Positions 16,364 through 24,677 of a stretch of DNA of 64,000 nt are shown piece by piece (within the stretch, counting starts at the first letter, position 1; each line of letters opens with the position of its first letter). The notes beneath the pieces were generated by a model that worked only from the letters and a program-made list of their open reading frames with translations, was not told the origin of the DNA and searched no databases. The stretch is from Corynebacterium tuberculostearicum (GTDB taxonomy: Bacteria; Actinomycetota; Actinomycetes; Mycobacteriales; Mycobacteriaceae): NCBI RefSeq assembly GCF_016127015.1, contig NZ_CP065972.1, forward strand, positions 1,798,001 to 1,862,000, read 5' to 3'. The position numbers and the translations under genes are program-made.

Positions 16364-17734
16364 ATGGCCAAGAAATCTCGCCCCATCCATACCTGTTCCG
16401 AATGCGGTTACGTCTCGCCGAAGTGGCTGGGGCGCTGCCCCGACTGCGGGTCCTGGGGCACGTTGGAGGAAAGGGCGCCGGTGGTGGCGGGGCCGGGGAC
16501 TGCGGGGGCGTCGGCAAGCAAGGGCGTAGCGCCGTCGAGCCCGGCGCAGCCGATTACCAAGATTGGGGCGCAGGCGACAAAGACGGTGCGCACCGGCATC
16601 GGCGAGCTCGACCGCGTGCTAGGAACCGGCATCGTGCCCGGCTCAGTGGTGCTCATGGCCGGCGAGCCGGGCGTGGGCAAATCCACGCTGCTGCTGGAAG
16701 TAGCCTCGCGGTGGTCCCAGCTCGGCCGTACCGTGCTCTATGCGACGGCCGAGGAATCCGCCGGCCAGGTCCGCTCCCGCGCCGAGCGCACCGGCGCCCT
16801 CCAAGAATCGCTGTACTTGGCGGCCGAGTCCAACTTGGATGCGGTCTTTGGGCACGTGGATAAGCTCAAGCCGAGCCTGATCATCGTCGATTCGGTGCAG
16901 ACCATGCACGCCGTGGGCGTGGAGGGCGTATCTGGTGGCGTGGCGCAGTCGCGCGCGGTGACGGCCGCGCTGACCTCCCTGGCAAAGTCCACCGGCATTC
17001 CGGTGCTGCTGGTAGGCCACGTGACCAAGGATGGCAATGTGGCCGGCCCGCGCGTGCTAGAGCATCTTGTCGACGTCGTTTTAAACTTCGAGGGCGACCG
17101 CCAATCCAGCCTGCGCATGCTGCGTGGCATCAAGAATCGCTTTGGTGCCACCGATGAGGTGGGCTGCTTTGAGCAGACGGCCGGCGGCATCCGGGAGGTT
17201 GCGGACCCTTCGGGGCTCTTCCTCTCGCACCGCGGCACGACGCCGGATGGCTCGGCCGTGACGGTCGCGATGGACGGCGTGCGGCCGATACTCGCGGAGG
17301 TGCAGGCGCTCACGGTGGACCCGGTGGCCAAGAACCCGCGGCGCGTGGTGACCGGGCTAGATTCCAACCGCGTGCCGATGGTGCTCGCGGTCCTGCAGGC
17401 GCGCGCGGGCCAACGCACCAACGATAAGGATGCTTATGTCGCCACGGTGGGCGGGATGCGGATTACGGAAACCGCCACGGATCTGGCGGTGGCGCTGGCA
17501 ACGTGGTCCTCGCTACACGAGCAGCCGCTGCCGGCCAAGACGGTGGTCATCGGCGAGGTGGGCCTGGCCGGAGAGTTGCGGCCGGTGCCCAATGTGGAGC
17601 GGCGCTTGATGGAGGCCGCGCGGCTGGGCTATAAGAACGCGATTATCCCGCGCGGGGATATCGAGCCGGTCGAAGGCATGCGCGTGCACCAGGCCGGGAC
17701 GCTGGGGCAGGCCATCGCCGCGGTGTCGGGATAG
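16364..17734 (+). CDS. radA: DNA repair protein RadA (Sms)
   Basis: 456 aa. RecA-like ATPase that helps process recombination intermediates and branch migration. N-terminal zinc finger CSECGYVSPKWLGRCPDCG, a variable linker, Walker A GEPGVGKST, the RadA signature KNRFGATDEVG, and a C-terminal Lon-like domain ending VEGMRVHQAGTLGQAIA. In M. tuberculosis radA is followed by disA on the same strand; here the next gene is convergent, 3 bp away, and disA is absent. Confidence 0.96.
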   Translation: MAKKSRPIHTCSECGYVSPKWLGRCPDCGSWGTLEERAPVVAGPGTAGASASKGVAPSSPAQPITKIGAQATKTVRTGIGELDRVLGTGIVPGSVVLMAGEPGVGKSTLLLEVASRWSQLGRTVLYATAEESAGQVRSRAERTGALQESLYLAAESNLDAVFGHVDKLKPSLIIVDSVQTMHAVGVEGVSGGVAQSRAVTAALTSLAKSTGIPVLLVGHVTKDGNVAGPRVLEHLVDVVLNFEGDRQSSLRMLRGIKNRFGATDEVGCFEQTAGGIREVADPSGLFLSHRGTTPDGSAVTVAMDGVRPILAEVQALTVDPVAKNPRRVVTGLDSNRVPMVLAVLQARAGQRTNDKDAYVATVGGMRITETATDLAVALATWSSLHEQPLPAKTVVIGEVGLAGELRPVPNVERRLMEAARLGYKNAIIPRGDIEPVEGMRVHQAGTLGQAIAAVSG

Positions 17735-17737
17735 CGC

Positions 17738-18442
17738 CTAGCGCAGCGTGAAGTCCTGCGGCGGCGAAGAGTTATCGCCGATGACGGTGTGGGCGAAGTA
17801 GGCCCCAGGTTCGGCCACGGGGCGGTCGGTGCACTCGCCCGGCTTGGAAGCCTGGCGGGACCACTCGGCCTCGAATTTCACGTCCTTGCCGGCCGGGAAG
17901 GTCTGCGAGCCGGTCTGTACGGAGGCGTAGCAATCCGTATCGGACCACACGCGCTCGTTATCGGCCATCTTGTAGACCTCGAAGCGCAGCAGGTTCTTGT
18001 CCAGGTCGATCTTGCAATCCGCGGCCGTGGGGTTGGTGACCGTCATAAAGAACTTCGGCAGCTCACCTTCCGGCACGGAGTAGTTCAGCATGGAGGTGCG
18101 CACCTGGAGGTCCGCGAGATCGCAGGTCTTCTTGGCCGCCTCAGAGCTTGCAGGCGCAGCGCTCGACGGCTCACTTTCGGCCGCCTTGCTTTCCGATGCC
18201 CCCTCGGACGCGGCCTCTGCAGCCGTCTCCGAGGCAGCCTCGGAGGTCTCCGGAGCGGCAGAAGACGAGGTCTGCTCCGGCGTGGGCGCAGGGGCGGCGG
18301 TATCGGCCGACTCATCGCTGCTGCCCCCGAAGGCGGCCACGGCCGCCCAGATCAGCACCACGGCCAGCACGAGCACGATGATGAGCGCCGCCACGCGGCG
18401 GCGTTTGTAGATCTCTTCAGGTAGGGGCTTTTTCTGCGTCAC
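17738..18442 (-). CDS. Membrane-anchored secreted protein (Rv3587c-like)
   Basis: 234 aa. One transmembrane helix (AALIIVLVLAVVLIWAAVAAF, residues ~18-38) follows a short basic cytoplasmic head. An 80-residue linker of Ala, Ser, Glu and Pro comes next, probably to cross the cell wall. The outer domain (CDLADLQVRTSMLN...NPTAADCKIDLDKNLLRFEVY) has three or four Cys and looks like a small beta-sandwich. It occupies the place of Rv3587c, beside the carbonic anhydrase gene. Function unknown. Confidence 0.8.
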   Translation of the reverse strand: MTQKKPLPEEIYKRRRVAALIIVLVLAVVLIWAAVAAFGGSSDESADTAAPAPTPEQTSSSAAPETSEAASETAAEAASEGASESKAAESEPSSAAPASSEAAKKTCDLADLQVRTSMLNYSVPEGELPKFFMTVTNPTAADCKIDLDKNLLRFEVYKMADNERVWSDTDCYASVQTGSQTFPAGKDVKFEAEWSRQASKPGECTDRPVAEPGAYFAHTVIGDNSSPPQDFTLR

Positions 18443-18506
18443 GCTGTCAATTTTAAGCGGTGGGTGCGGGCCGGTGCGCTAAGCCGGCGCCGCGTGTCAG
18501 GCTGGG

Positions 18507-19121
18507 TTATTCCACCCCGAAGGTCTGCAGGGTTTCCACGCTGGAGTCCTCCAACAGGTAGCGCGCGCCGACAACGCCCAAGGCGCCCTCGTCCAGCAGG
18601 CGGCGCACGCTGGGCACGCTGGCGACTAGTTGGGCGACGGTCTGGCGGGTGTGTTCCCGCTCGACGTCGTCAGTCGTGGCATTCGGGCCTGCCACTAGGG
18701 CGGAGGCGGCGACCTTCTCGATAATGGGTCGCTGCAGGCCGGTGGGTAGATCGCCGCCGGCCACGAAACCGGTAGCCGCGCCCACCGCGCCACAAGATTG
18801 ATGGCCGAGGACCACCAGCAGGTTGGGTTTGAGGGCGGCGAGGGCGTAGTCGAGGGAGGCTACGACGGCGTCGTCAAGAATGTGGCCGGCGGTGCGGATG
18901 ACAAAGGCATCGCCGAAGCCGATATTGAAAACGTGCTCGATAGGGGCGCGGGAATCGGAACAGGAAATGACCACCACGCGGGGATCCTGACCATGGGTCA
19001 GTCCCTCGCGGTTATAAATCTCGCGCACGTCGACGGTCTCGCCGTCCAGCACGCGCTGATTTCCCGCCTTAAGGGCCTCCCATACGGCCTGCGGTTCGTG
19101 GGCAACATTACGTAAAGGCAT
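18507..19121 (-). CDS. Beta-class carbonic anhydrase
   Basis: 204 aa. Zinc enzyme interconverting CO2 and bicarbonate in the cytoplasm, supplying bicarbonate for carboxylases. Zinc ligands and catalytic dyad are in SCSDSRAP (Cys, Asp-Arg) and GHQSCGAV (His, Cys). ATG 19121 is taken rather than ATG 19130 because TAGAAT is 7 nt upstream. Its position next to mutY matches CanB Rv3588c-Rv3589 in M. tuberculosis. Confidence 0.93.
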   Translation of the reverse strand: MPLRNVAHEPQAVWEALKAGNQRVLDGETVDVREIYNREGLTHGQDPRVVVISCSDSRAPIEHVFNIGFGDAFVIRTAGHILDDAVVASLDYALAALKPNLLVVLGHQSCGAVGAATGFVAGGDLPTGLQRPIIEKVAASALVAGPNATTDDVEREHTRQTVAQLVASVPSVRRLLDEGALGVVGARYLLEDSSVETLQTFGVE

Positions 19122-19128
19122 AGGCCAC

Positions 19129-19146
19129 ATTCTAATGCCCTAGACT
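19129..19146. promoter_or_regulatory. Back-to-back divergent -10 boxes for carbonic anhydrase and mutY
   Basis: Minus-strand TAGAAT (19129-19134) is 7 nt before the carbonic anhydrase ATG. Plus-strand TAGACT (19141-19146) is 10 nt before the mutY ATG. Only 6 bp separate the boxes, so RNA polymerase cannot sit on both at once and the two genes should compete. Confidence 0.5.
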
Positions 19147-19156
19147 ATCTCCCACG

Positions 19157-20017
19157 ATGGATTCGCAAGCTCTTCTTTCCTGGTTCGATGCCAATGAACG
19201 CGACCTGCCGTGGCGCCGGCCTGGCACGAGCGCGTGGGGTGTGCTGCTCAGCGAGGTCATGAGCCAGCAAACCCCGGTCGCGCGCGTAGCTCCGGTGTGG
19301 GAGGAATGGATGCGGCGCTGGCCCACCCCGGCGGACTTTGCCCAGGCCAGCCGGGCGGAGGTACTGCGCGCTTGGGGCAAGCTGGGCTATCCGCGGCGTG
19401 CGCTGCGCCTGTGGGAGTGCGCGGCGGCCATTGGCGAGGGTGAAGTGCCGGCGGACGTCGATAAGCTGCTGCGCCTGCCGGGCATCGGTGACTACACCGC
19501 GCGCGCCGTGGCGTGCTTCCACTTTGGGATAAACGTGCCGGTGGTCGATACCAATGTGCGCCGGGTGTATGCGCGCGCGGAGGACGGTAGGTTCTTGGCG
19601 CCGCAGCCGTCGAAGCGGGAATTAACGGCCGTGGCGGAGCTGTTGCCGGCCGAGAATGGACCGCGTTTTTCGGCCGCGCTCATGGAATTGGGAGCGCTGG
19701 TGTGCACGGCGAAGAATCCTTCCTGCGAGCAGTGCCCGCTGCGCGCGAGCTGTGCGTGGCAGCTCGCTGGCCGGCCGCAGCCCAGTGCAGAGGAGCAGGC
19801 ACGGGCGAAAAAGCGCGTGCAGAAATTCGTGGGCACGGACCGGCAGGTGCGCGGCAAGATTTTGGATGTGCTGCGCGCGGCGGATGGGCCGGTGCCCCAG
19901 TCCGAGATTGACGTAGTCTGGCCCGATGCGGCACAGCGCTCCCGGGCGTTGGCTTCGCTGCTTGCCGACGGCCTCGCCGAGCAAAACGACGCCGGCCTGT
20001 TCCACCTTCCTATTTAG
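19157..20017 (+). CDS. mutY: Adenine DNA glycosylase MutY
   Basis: 286 aa. Base-excision enzyme that removes adenine mispaired with 8-oxoguanine. Motifs: PWRRPGTSAWGVLLSEVMSQQT (catalytic Glu), helix-hairpin-helix LPGIGDYTARAVA, VDTNVRRVYAR (catalytic Asp), and the 4Fe-4S cluster CTAKNPSCEQCPLRASC (C-x6-C-x2-C-x5-C). The C-terminal 8-oxoG-recognition domain is short and partly replaced by a winged-helix-like segment, as is common in actinobacteria. Confidence 0.95.
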   Translation: MDSQALLSWFDANERDLPWRRPGTSAWGVLLSEVMSQQTPVARVAPVWEEWMRRWPTPADFAQASRAEVLRAWGKLGYPRRALRLWECAAAIGEGEVPADVDKLLRLPGIGDYTARAVACFHFGINVPVVDTNVRRVYARAEDGRFLAPQPSKRELTAVAELLPAENGPRFSAALMELGALVCTAKNPSCEQCPLRASCAWQLAGRPQPSAEEQARAKKRVQKFVGTDRQVRGKILDVLRAADGPVPQSEIDVVWPDAAQRSRALASLLADGLAEQNDAGLFHLPI

Positions 20018-20073
20018 GGAGTTAATAATAGCCGGCTATAATCGCAGGTCGCGATCCAGGGCGTGTGATCTGG

Positions 20074-20244
20074 TTAACGCCAGCGGCCGCGGAAATTGAA
20101 TCCACCCGGCAGGTTCACCCACATGCCGCCGCGGGAATTAAAGGTAACCGGCCCTACCTTGGTAGACATCGACGCACCGGATCCGGAGACGTTGATCCAG
20201 CTATTCTTGCCGGTCTTTTTTCTTGAACGATACTGAAGTCCCAT
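20074..20244 (-). CDS. 56-aa DUF4236-like small protein
   Basis: 56 aa (MGLQYRSRKKTGKNSWINVS to FNFRGRWR). The opening MGLQYRSRKK and the WINVSGSGASMSTKVGPVTFNSRGG block resemble DUF4236, a short domain of unknown function. It is basic, glycine-rich and has no membrane helix. A minus-strand TAAAAT (20253-20258) lies 8 nt before the ATG, so the transcript is probably leaderless. It stands alone between mutY and clpC. Confidence 0.62.
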   Translation of the reverse strand: MGLQYRSRKKTGKNSWINVSGSGASMSTKVGPVTFNSRGGMWVNLPGGFNFRGRWR

Positions 20245-20278
20245 AAGCATTTATTTTAGCAATTCCACTTCCACCGTT

Positions 20279-20298
20279 CCTACTGCGCAGTAGGTTTT
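20279..20298. other. 16-bp perfect palindrome
   Basis: CCTACTGCGCAGTAGG (20279-20294) is a perfect inverted repeat, followed by TTTT on the plus strand. It could be a small plus-strand terminator (6-bp stem, GCGC loop) or a regulator site for the 56-aa gene, whose start is 35 bp away. Confidence 0.4.
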
Positions 20299-20380
20299 GG
20301 ACATGGAAAAGATTCGACGGGAAACCGGCATCTTCTGATTGCGCGCGCCAAATGGGAGCCGAATGCAGAGGATTGCACGC

Positions 20381-20423
20381 AAAAAGCCACCCAGCCTCGC
20401 AGAAAGCGAGGTACTGGGTGGCC
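20381..20423 (-). terminator. Intrinsic terminator of clpC
   Basis: Nested stems GCCACCCAG/CTGGGTGGC (20386-20394, 20414-20422) and CCTCGC/GCGAGG, then TTTTT on the minus strand (AAAAA at 20381-20385). It lies 18 bp past the clpC stop. Confidence 0.85.
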
Positions 20424-20440
20424 TTAATCGTTGCCCCGAG

Positions 20441-23203
20441 TTACATCGGCTGGCCGGCGCCTGCTGGCGGCGGGTTGTGGCCGTCGTCATCGGAGTCGGA
20501 ACCGGAGCCGGACTCTAGGTCGGTTCCGGCGGCGGTGGAGCCGCCATCGCCCGGAACGTCCGGGGTGATGGTGTCGGGCTCGCCGGAATCGGTGGAGTCG
20601 GCGTCGTTGTCGCGCACCTCGGCGTCGTCAAGCTGTGGCTCCTCAGTGTCCTCCGGCAGAGGCTTCGGGCGTGGGCTGAAGGTGAACTTCGCGCCCGTGT
20701 TGTCCTTGGACTCGCCGTCCCAGCCTTCGACGTCGACGGTGATGATCTCGCCGGCGCCGATTTCGCCGAAGAGGATCTTCTCAGAGAGCTGATCCTCAAT
20801 CTCGCGCTGAATGGTGCGGCGCAGCGGACGAGCACCCAATACTGGGTCGAAGCCGCGCTTAGCCAGCAGGTCCTTGGCCTTCTGCGTGAGCTCGATGCCC
20901 ATATCGCGCTCATCCAGCTGCTTGGCCACGCGGCCGATGAGTAGCTCGACCATCTCCACAATCTGCTCCTGGGTGAGCTGGTGGAAGACGACGATGTCAT
21001 CGATACGGTTCAAGAACTCTGGGCGGAAGTGCTTCTTCAGCTCGTCGTTGACCTTCTGCTTCATCCGATCGTACTGAGCATCCGCATCATTCTCGGAGGA
21101 GCCGGTAAAGCCCAAGCCCACCGGTTTCGAGATGTCCTGGGTGCCCAGGTTCGAGGTGAAGATAAGTACGGTGTTCTTGAAGTCGACGACGCGACCTTGG
21201 CCGTCAGTAAGGCGGCCATCTTCCAGCACCTGCAGGAGGGTGTTGTAAATCTCCTTGTGGGCCTTCTCGATCTCATCGAAAAGCACGACGGAGAACGGCT
21301 TGCGGCGAACCTTCTCGGTCAGCTGGCCGCCCTCTTCGTAGCCAACGTATCCCGGAGGGGCACCGAAGAGGCGGGACGCGGTGAAGCGATCGTGGAACTC
21401 ACCCATGTCGATCTGAATGAGGTCATCATCCGAACCGAAGAGGAAGTTAGCCAGGGACTTCGACAGCTCGGTCTTACCTACACCGGACGGGCCGGCGAAG
21501 ATGAAGGAGCCGGATGGACGGCGCGGATCCTTGAGGCCTGCACGGGTGCGGCGGATGGCGCGGGAGACGGACTTGACCGCCTCGTCTTGGCCAATGATGC
21601 GCTTGTGCAGCTCCTCTTCCATGTTGAGCAGACGGTTGGATTCCTTCTCCGTCAGCTTCAGCACCGGGATGCCGGTCCAGTGCGCCAGAACCTCGGCGAT
21701 CTGGTCCTCGCCCACCTCGGCGATTTCCTCAAGGTCGCCGGAGCGCCATTGCTTTTCCTTCTCTGCGCGCTCCTCGCCCAGCTTGCGCTCCTTATCGCGC
21801 AGGCCGGCTGCCTTCTCAAAGTCCTGGGCATCGATGGCCGCTTCCTTTTCCTTGCGGACCTCGGCGATGCGGTCATCGACCTCACGCAGGCCCTTCGGTG
21901 CGGTCATGCGCTTGATGCGCATACGAGCGCCAGCCTCATCAAGGAGGTCAACGGCCTTATCCGGCAAGAAACGGTCATTGATGTAGCGATCCGAGAGGGA
22001 AGCTGCAGCATGCAGCGCCTCATCGGTGTAGGACACGCGGTGGTGCGCCTCGTACTTATCGCGCAGGCCCTTCAGGATCAAGAAGGTGTCATCCAGGGAA
22101 GGCTCTTCCACCTTGACTGGCTGGAAGCGGCGCTCCAGGGCGGCATCCTTTTCGATGTGCTTGCGGTATTCCTCAAGGGTGGTAGCACCGATGGTCTGCA
22201 GCTCGCCACGAGCCAGCTTCGGTTTGAGCAGCGAGGCTGCATCGATGGCGCCTTCGGCAGCACCAGCACCAACCAGGGTGTGGATCTCATCGATGAACAA
22301 GATGATGTCGCCGCGCTGGTTAATCTCCTTGAGCACCTTCTTCAGGCGTTCTTCAAAGTCACCGCGGTAGCGGGAGCCAGCAACCAGGGAGCCCAAGTCG
22401 AGCGAGTAAAGCTGCTTGTCCTTAAGGGTCTCTGGAACCTTGCCGTTGACAATGTCGAGCGCCAAGCCCTCGACGACGGCGGTCTTACCAACGCCCGGCT
22501 CACCGATGAGGACCGGGTTATTCTTCGTACGGCGAGACAGCACCTGCATGATGCGCTCTACCTCGGACTCACGGCCGACGACCGGATCGAGCTTGCCGTC
22601 CTTAGCGGCCTGGGTGAGGTTGCGGCCGAACTGGTCGAGCACCAGCGAATTGGAACGCTCGCCGGAACCGCCGGAGCCACCACGGCCGCCCGCGCCGGCA
22701 CCTGCACCCGCGCCGACCGGACCGGAGCCCTGGCCGTTGGAGGAACCACCCTCCTGCTGGCCGCCCTCATAACCGGACAGCAGCTGGATAACCTGCTGGC
22801 GCACGCGCGGCAGGTCGGCACCAAGCTTGGTCAGCACCTGGGCGGCAACGCCGTCGCCCTCGCGAATGAGACCCAATAGCAAGAACTCAGTACCGATGTA
22901 CTTGTGTCCCATCTGCAGGCCTTCGCGCAGGGAAAGCTCCAAGACCTTCTTGGCGCGTGGGGTAAAGGGGATGTGGCCGGTGTGTGGCTGGCTGCCCTGG
23001 CCGATGATTTCCTCGACCTCGCGGCGGACATCCTCCAGGGAGATACCCATGGATTCCAGCGCCTTGGCGGCTACGCCTTCACCCTCATGGATAAGGCCGA
23101 GCAGGATGTGCTCGGTGCCGATGTAATTGTGGTTAAGCATGCGTGCTTCTTCCTGCGCCAAAACGATGACGCGGCGAGCACGATCGGTAAACCTCTCGAA
23201 CAT
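20441..23203 (-). CDS. clpC: ATP-dependent Clp protease ATP-binding subunit ClpC
   Basis: 920 aa Hsp100 unfoldase that feeds substrates to ClpP. Two Clp-N repeats (residues ~1-145), a Gly-rich linker, AAA+ domain 1 ([13 protein letters not shown]), UVR/M domain ([30 protein letters not shown]), AAA+ domain 2 ([13 protein letters not shown]) and the ClpP-binding LGF loop region (PVGLGFTG). After residue ~845 there is an acidic, Ser/Asp/Pro-rich tail of about 75 residues, beyond the mycobacterial ClpC1 length (848 aa). A sigma-H-like promoter and AGGGGA Shine-Dalgarno lie upstream. ATG start at 23203. Confidence 0.96.
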   Translation of the reverse strand: MFERFTDRARRVIVLAQEEARMLNHNYIGTEHILLGLIHEGEGVAAKALESMGISLEDVRREVEEIIGQGSQPHTGHIPFTPRAKKVLELSLREGLQMGHKYIGTEFLLLGLIREGDGVAAQVLTKLGADLPRVRQQVIQLLSGYEGGQQEGGSSNGQGSGPVGAGAGAGAGGRGGSGGSGERSNSLVLDQFGRNLTQAAKDGKLDPVVGRESEVERIMQVLSRRTKNNPVLIGEPGVGKTAVVEGLALDIVNGKVPETLKDKQLYSLDLGSLVAGSRYRGDFEERLKKVLKEINQRGDIILFIDEIHTLVGAGAAEGAIDAASLLKPKLARGELQTIGATTLEEYRKHIEKDAALERRFQPVKVEEPSLDDTFLILKGLRDKYEAHHRVSYTDEALHAAASLSDRYINDRFLPDKAVDLLDEAGARMRIKRMTAPKGLREVDDRIAEVRKEKEAAIDAQDFEKAAGLRDKERKLGEERAEKEKQWRSGDLEEIAEVGEDQIAEVLAHWTGIPVLKLTEKESNRLLNMEEELHKRIIGQDEAVKSVSRAIRRTRAGLKDPRRPSGSFIFAGPSGVGKTELSKSLANFLFGSDDDLIQIDMGEFHDRFTASRLFGAPPGYVGYEEGGQLTEKVRRKPFSVVLFDEIEKAHKEIYNTLLQVLEDGRLTDGQGRVVDFKNTVLIFTSNLGTQDISKPVGLGFTGSSENDADAQYDRMKQKVNDELKKHFRPEFLNRIDDIVVFHQLTQEQIVEMVELLIGRVAKQLDERDMGIELTQKAKDLLAKRGFDPVLGARPLRRTIQREIEDQLSEKILFGEIGAGEIITVDVEGWDGESKDNTGAKFTFSPRPKPLPEDTEEPQLDDAEVRDNDADSTDSGEPDTITPDVPGDGGSTAAGTDLESGSGSDSDDDGHNPPPAGAGQPM

Positions 23204-23238
23204 GATTCCCCTATACTTTCGCTTCTAATGTGATACCC

Positions 23239-23269
23239 ACTCTAACGCGGCAGTCCGCCGATAATTTCC
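23239..23269 (-). promoter_or_regulatory. Candidate SigH plus SigA overlapping promoter of clpC
   Basis: On the minus strand GGAAAT (23264-23269) and CGTT (23244-23247) are 16 bp apart, matching the corynebacterial SigH pattern GGAA-N-GTT used in heat and disulfide stress. TAGAGT (23239-23244) overlaps it as a possible SigA -10. The leader would be about 30 nt. The pattern fits known stress control of clpC but is not proof. Confidence 0.5.
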
Positions 23270-23368
23270 GGTTTTGTTCCCAGATGCCCGCAATACCGCC
23301 AGAATCCACCATATGCGCAGCTCATACGGGTGTACGCCGGTAGCGAACAGGGGCATGGGCATGTAATC

Positions 23369-23374
23369 TAGAAT
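23369..23374 (+). promoter_or_regulatory. Predicted -10 box of the pseudokinase gene
   Basis: TAGAAT 48 nt before the GTG start, with AAAGGAC in the leader as Shine-Dalgarno. Confidence 0.4.
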
Positions 23375-23422
23375 CGTTTTATCGTTCCCTGCCCCTCCCC
23401 ACTATTAAAGGACGTCGCGACC

Positions 23423-24622
23423 GTGCCCCAGCTTCCTGAGTTCTTTGCCACCCAGCACAACCTGCACGAATTGGCCGTGTTGGATGAGGCTCCATCGTCT
23501 ACCCTCTTTGCGGTCGAAGATGGAACCACGCACCAGCAGCTAAGCGTGGAAATCTTCGCGCCGGAAATTACCGGCGTGGTGGACAAGTCCACGGCACTGC
23601 ATGGGTTGCACCACCCAGCCATCGCGCCGCTGGTAGGCACGGGCACTACCGCGGATGGGCAGGAATTCATCGTGCGCGAAGGGGTTTCCGGAACCCAACT
23701 TTCTGAGCTTCCCAGTGATCTCGGCCGCGAGGAGGCCGCCGACGTCTTCGGTCCGCTGGCGGGTGCGGTGGACTTCCTAATTTCCCGCGGGCGGGCAGAC
23801 TTTGCGGTGCATGGGCTAAGGGAGGCCCGGGTGGGCGTCGATAAGCAACGCCAGGTTTCGGTGCTGGCTGCGGCCGGTCCATCCGGCGAAGAGCACGGCG
23901 ATGCAGTGGCGGCGTTTAAAGAGCTCGTTGCCCGCAAATGCCCGGAGTATAAGCCCACTGGCACGGCAGAAAGCGCCAAGGATGTGGTCGCTTACCTGCG
24001 CCCGGAGCGCGATTTCGATACCGCGCAGATTCCCCGCGTGCAGGAGCCAGAACCACGCCCTCAGCAGCAGTTCGCCCCGCCGCAACAGCCGCAGCCGATG
24101 GCCCAGCCCATGGCGCAGCCGCAGCAACCGATGGCACCCGCGCCGAAGAAGAAGGGCAAGGGCGGGCTCATTGCGCTCATCACGGTGCTGGCGGTGGTCG
24201 CGATTGCTGCTGCGGCCGCGCTGTGGTTCTTCCTGTCCTACCCCAGCTGGAATGATAAGGAGCAAAACCTCGCGGATGCGTATCCGGACTTGGTGGGCTC
24301 CCGCAGCGGCCAGGACGGCTTCGATGGGGCTAAGTGCTCCTCGCGCGAGCCGGAACCTGGCCAGGAGGCCAAGATTTCCTGCGTGGGCGATGGGTTCAAC
24401 TACATCGTGACCTACTACCCCAGCGTGGAGGAGCGCGATGCCATGCTTCCCGACGCCGAACCGGTCGAGCTTTCCAATGATCAGTGCACTATCCAAAGCT
24501 TTGAGACCACCGCGGATGTTCCGACCTACGTGATGGCCGTGGAAGGCACCCAGTCCGCATTCCTGGTGTGGGGCGATAAGGCTGAAGAGGAGCGGTTGAA
24601 CCTGCCGCTGTGCGCCTCTTAA
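23423..24622 (+). CDS. Membrane protein with a degenerate protein-kinase domain
   Basis: 399 aa. Residues 1-190 follow the order of an actinobacterial Ser/Thr kinase: N-lobe strands (LHELAVLDEAPSSTLFAVEDG, HQQLSVEIFAP), the helix-C/hinge region (HPAIAPLVGTGTTADGQEFIVREGVSG) and a catalytic-loop-like segment (FAVHGLREARVGVDKQRQVSVLAAAG). The ATP lysine, catalytic Asp and DFG Asp are all missing, so it should be inactive. A Pro/Gln linker, one transmembrane helix (GLIALITVLAVVAIAAAAALW, ~252-272) and a 120-residue outer domain with four Cys follow. This is the layout of PknB-type receptors and MviN-type pseudokinases. The kinase assignment is my inference from pattern order. Confidence 0.6.
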   Translation: MPQLPEFFATQHNLHELAVLDEAPSSTLFAVEDGTTHQQLSVEIFAPEITGVVDKSTALHGLHHPAIAPLVGTGTTADGQEFIVREGVSGTQLSELPSDLGREEAADVFGPLAGAVDFLISRGRADFAVHGLREARVGVDKQRQVSVLAAAGPSGEEHGDAVAAFKELVARKCPEYKPTGTAESAKDVVAYLRPERDFDTAQIPRVQEPEPRPQQQFAPPQQPQPMAQPMAQPQQPMAPAPKKKGKGGLIALITVLAVVAIAAAAALWFFLSYPSWNDKEQNLADAYPDLVGSRSGQDGFDGAKCSSREPEPGQEAKISCVGDGFNYIVTYYPSVEERDAMLPDAEPVELSNDQCTIQSFETTADVPTYVMAVEGTQSAFLVWGDKAEEERLNLPLCAS

Positions 24623-24640
24623 CTCGCGCCCAAAAGTTAA

Positions 24641-24668
24641 AGGCCCGCTGGTGCGGGCTTTTATTTTG
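24641..24668 (+). terminator. Terminator between the pseudokinase and MFS genes
   Basis: GCCCGC-TGGT-GCGGGC (24643-24658) then TTTTATTTT. The AAA-rich left flank gives a T-rich tail on the other strand too, so it may serve both convergent genes. Confidence 0.8.
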
Positions 24669-24677
24669 TCCTTGTGC

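Noticed and set aside
20981..22879. 632-aa open frame opposite clpC
   Set aside because: It is antisense to a clear clpC. High GC and codon bias produce long empty frames on the other strand; no motif or start signal is seen. The same applies to long antisense frames over otsB, ftsH (46296-47591), the DUF6779-like gene (41800-43053) and the phosphoesterase (58103-59131).
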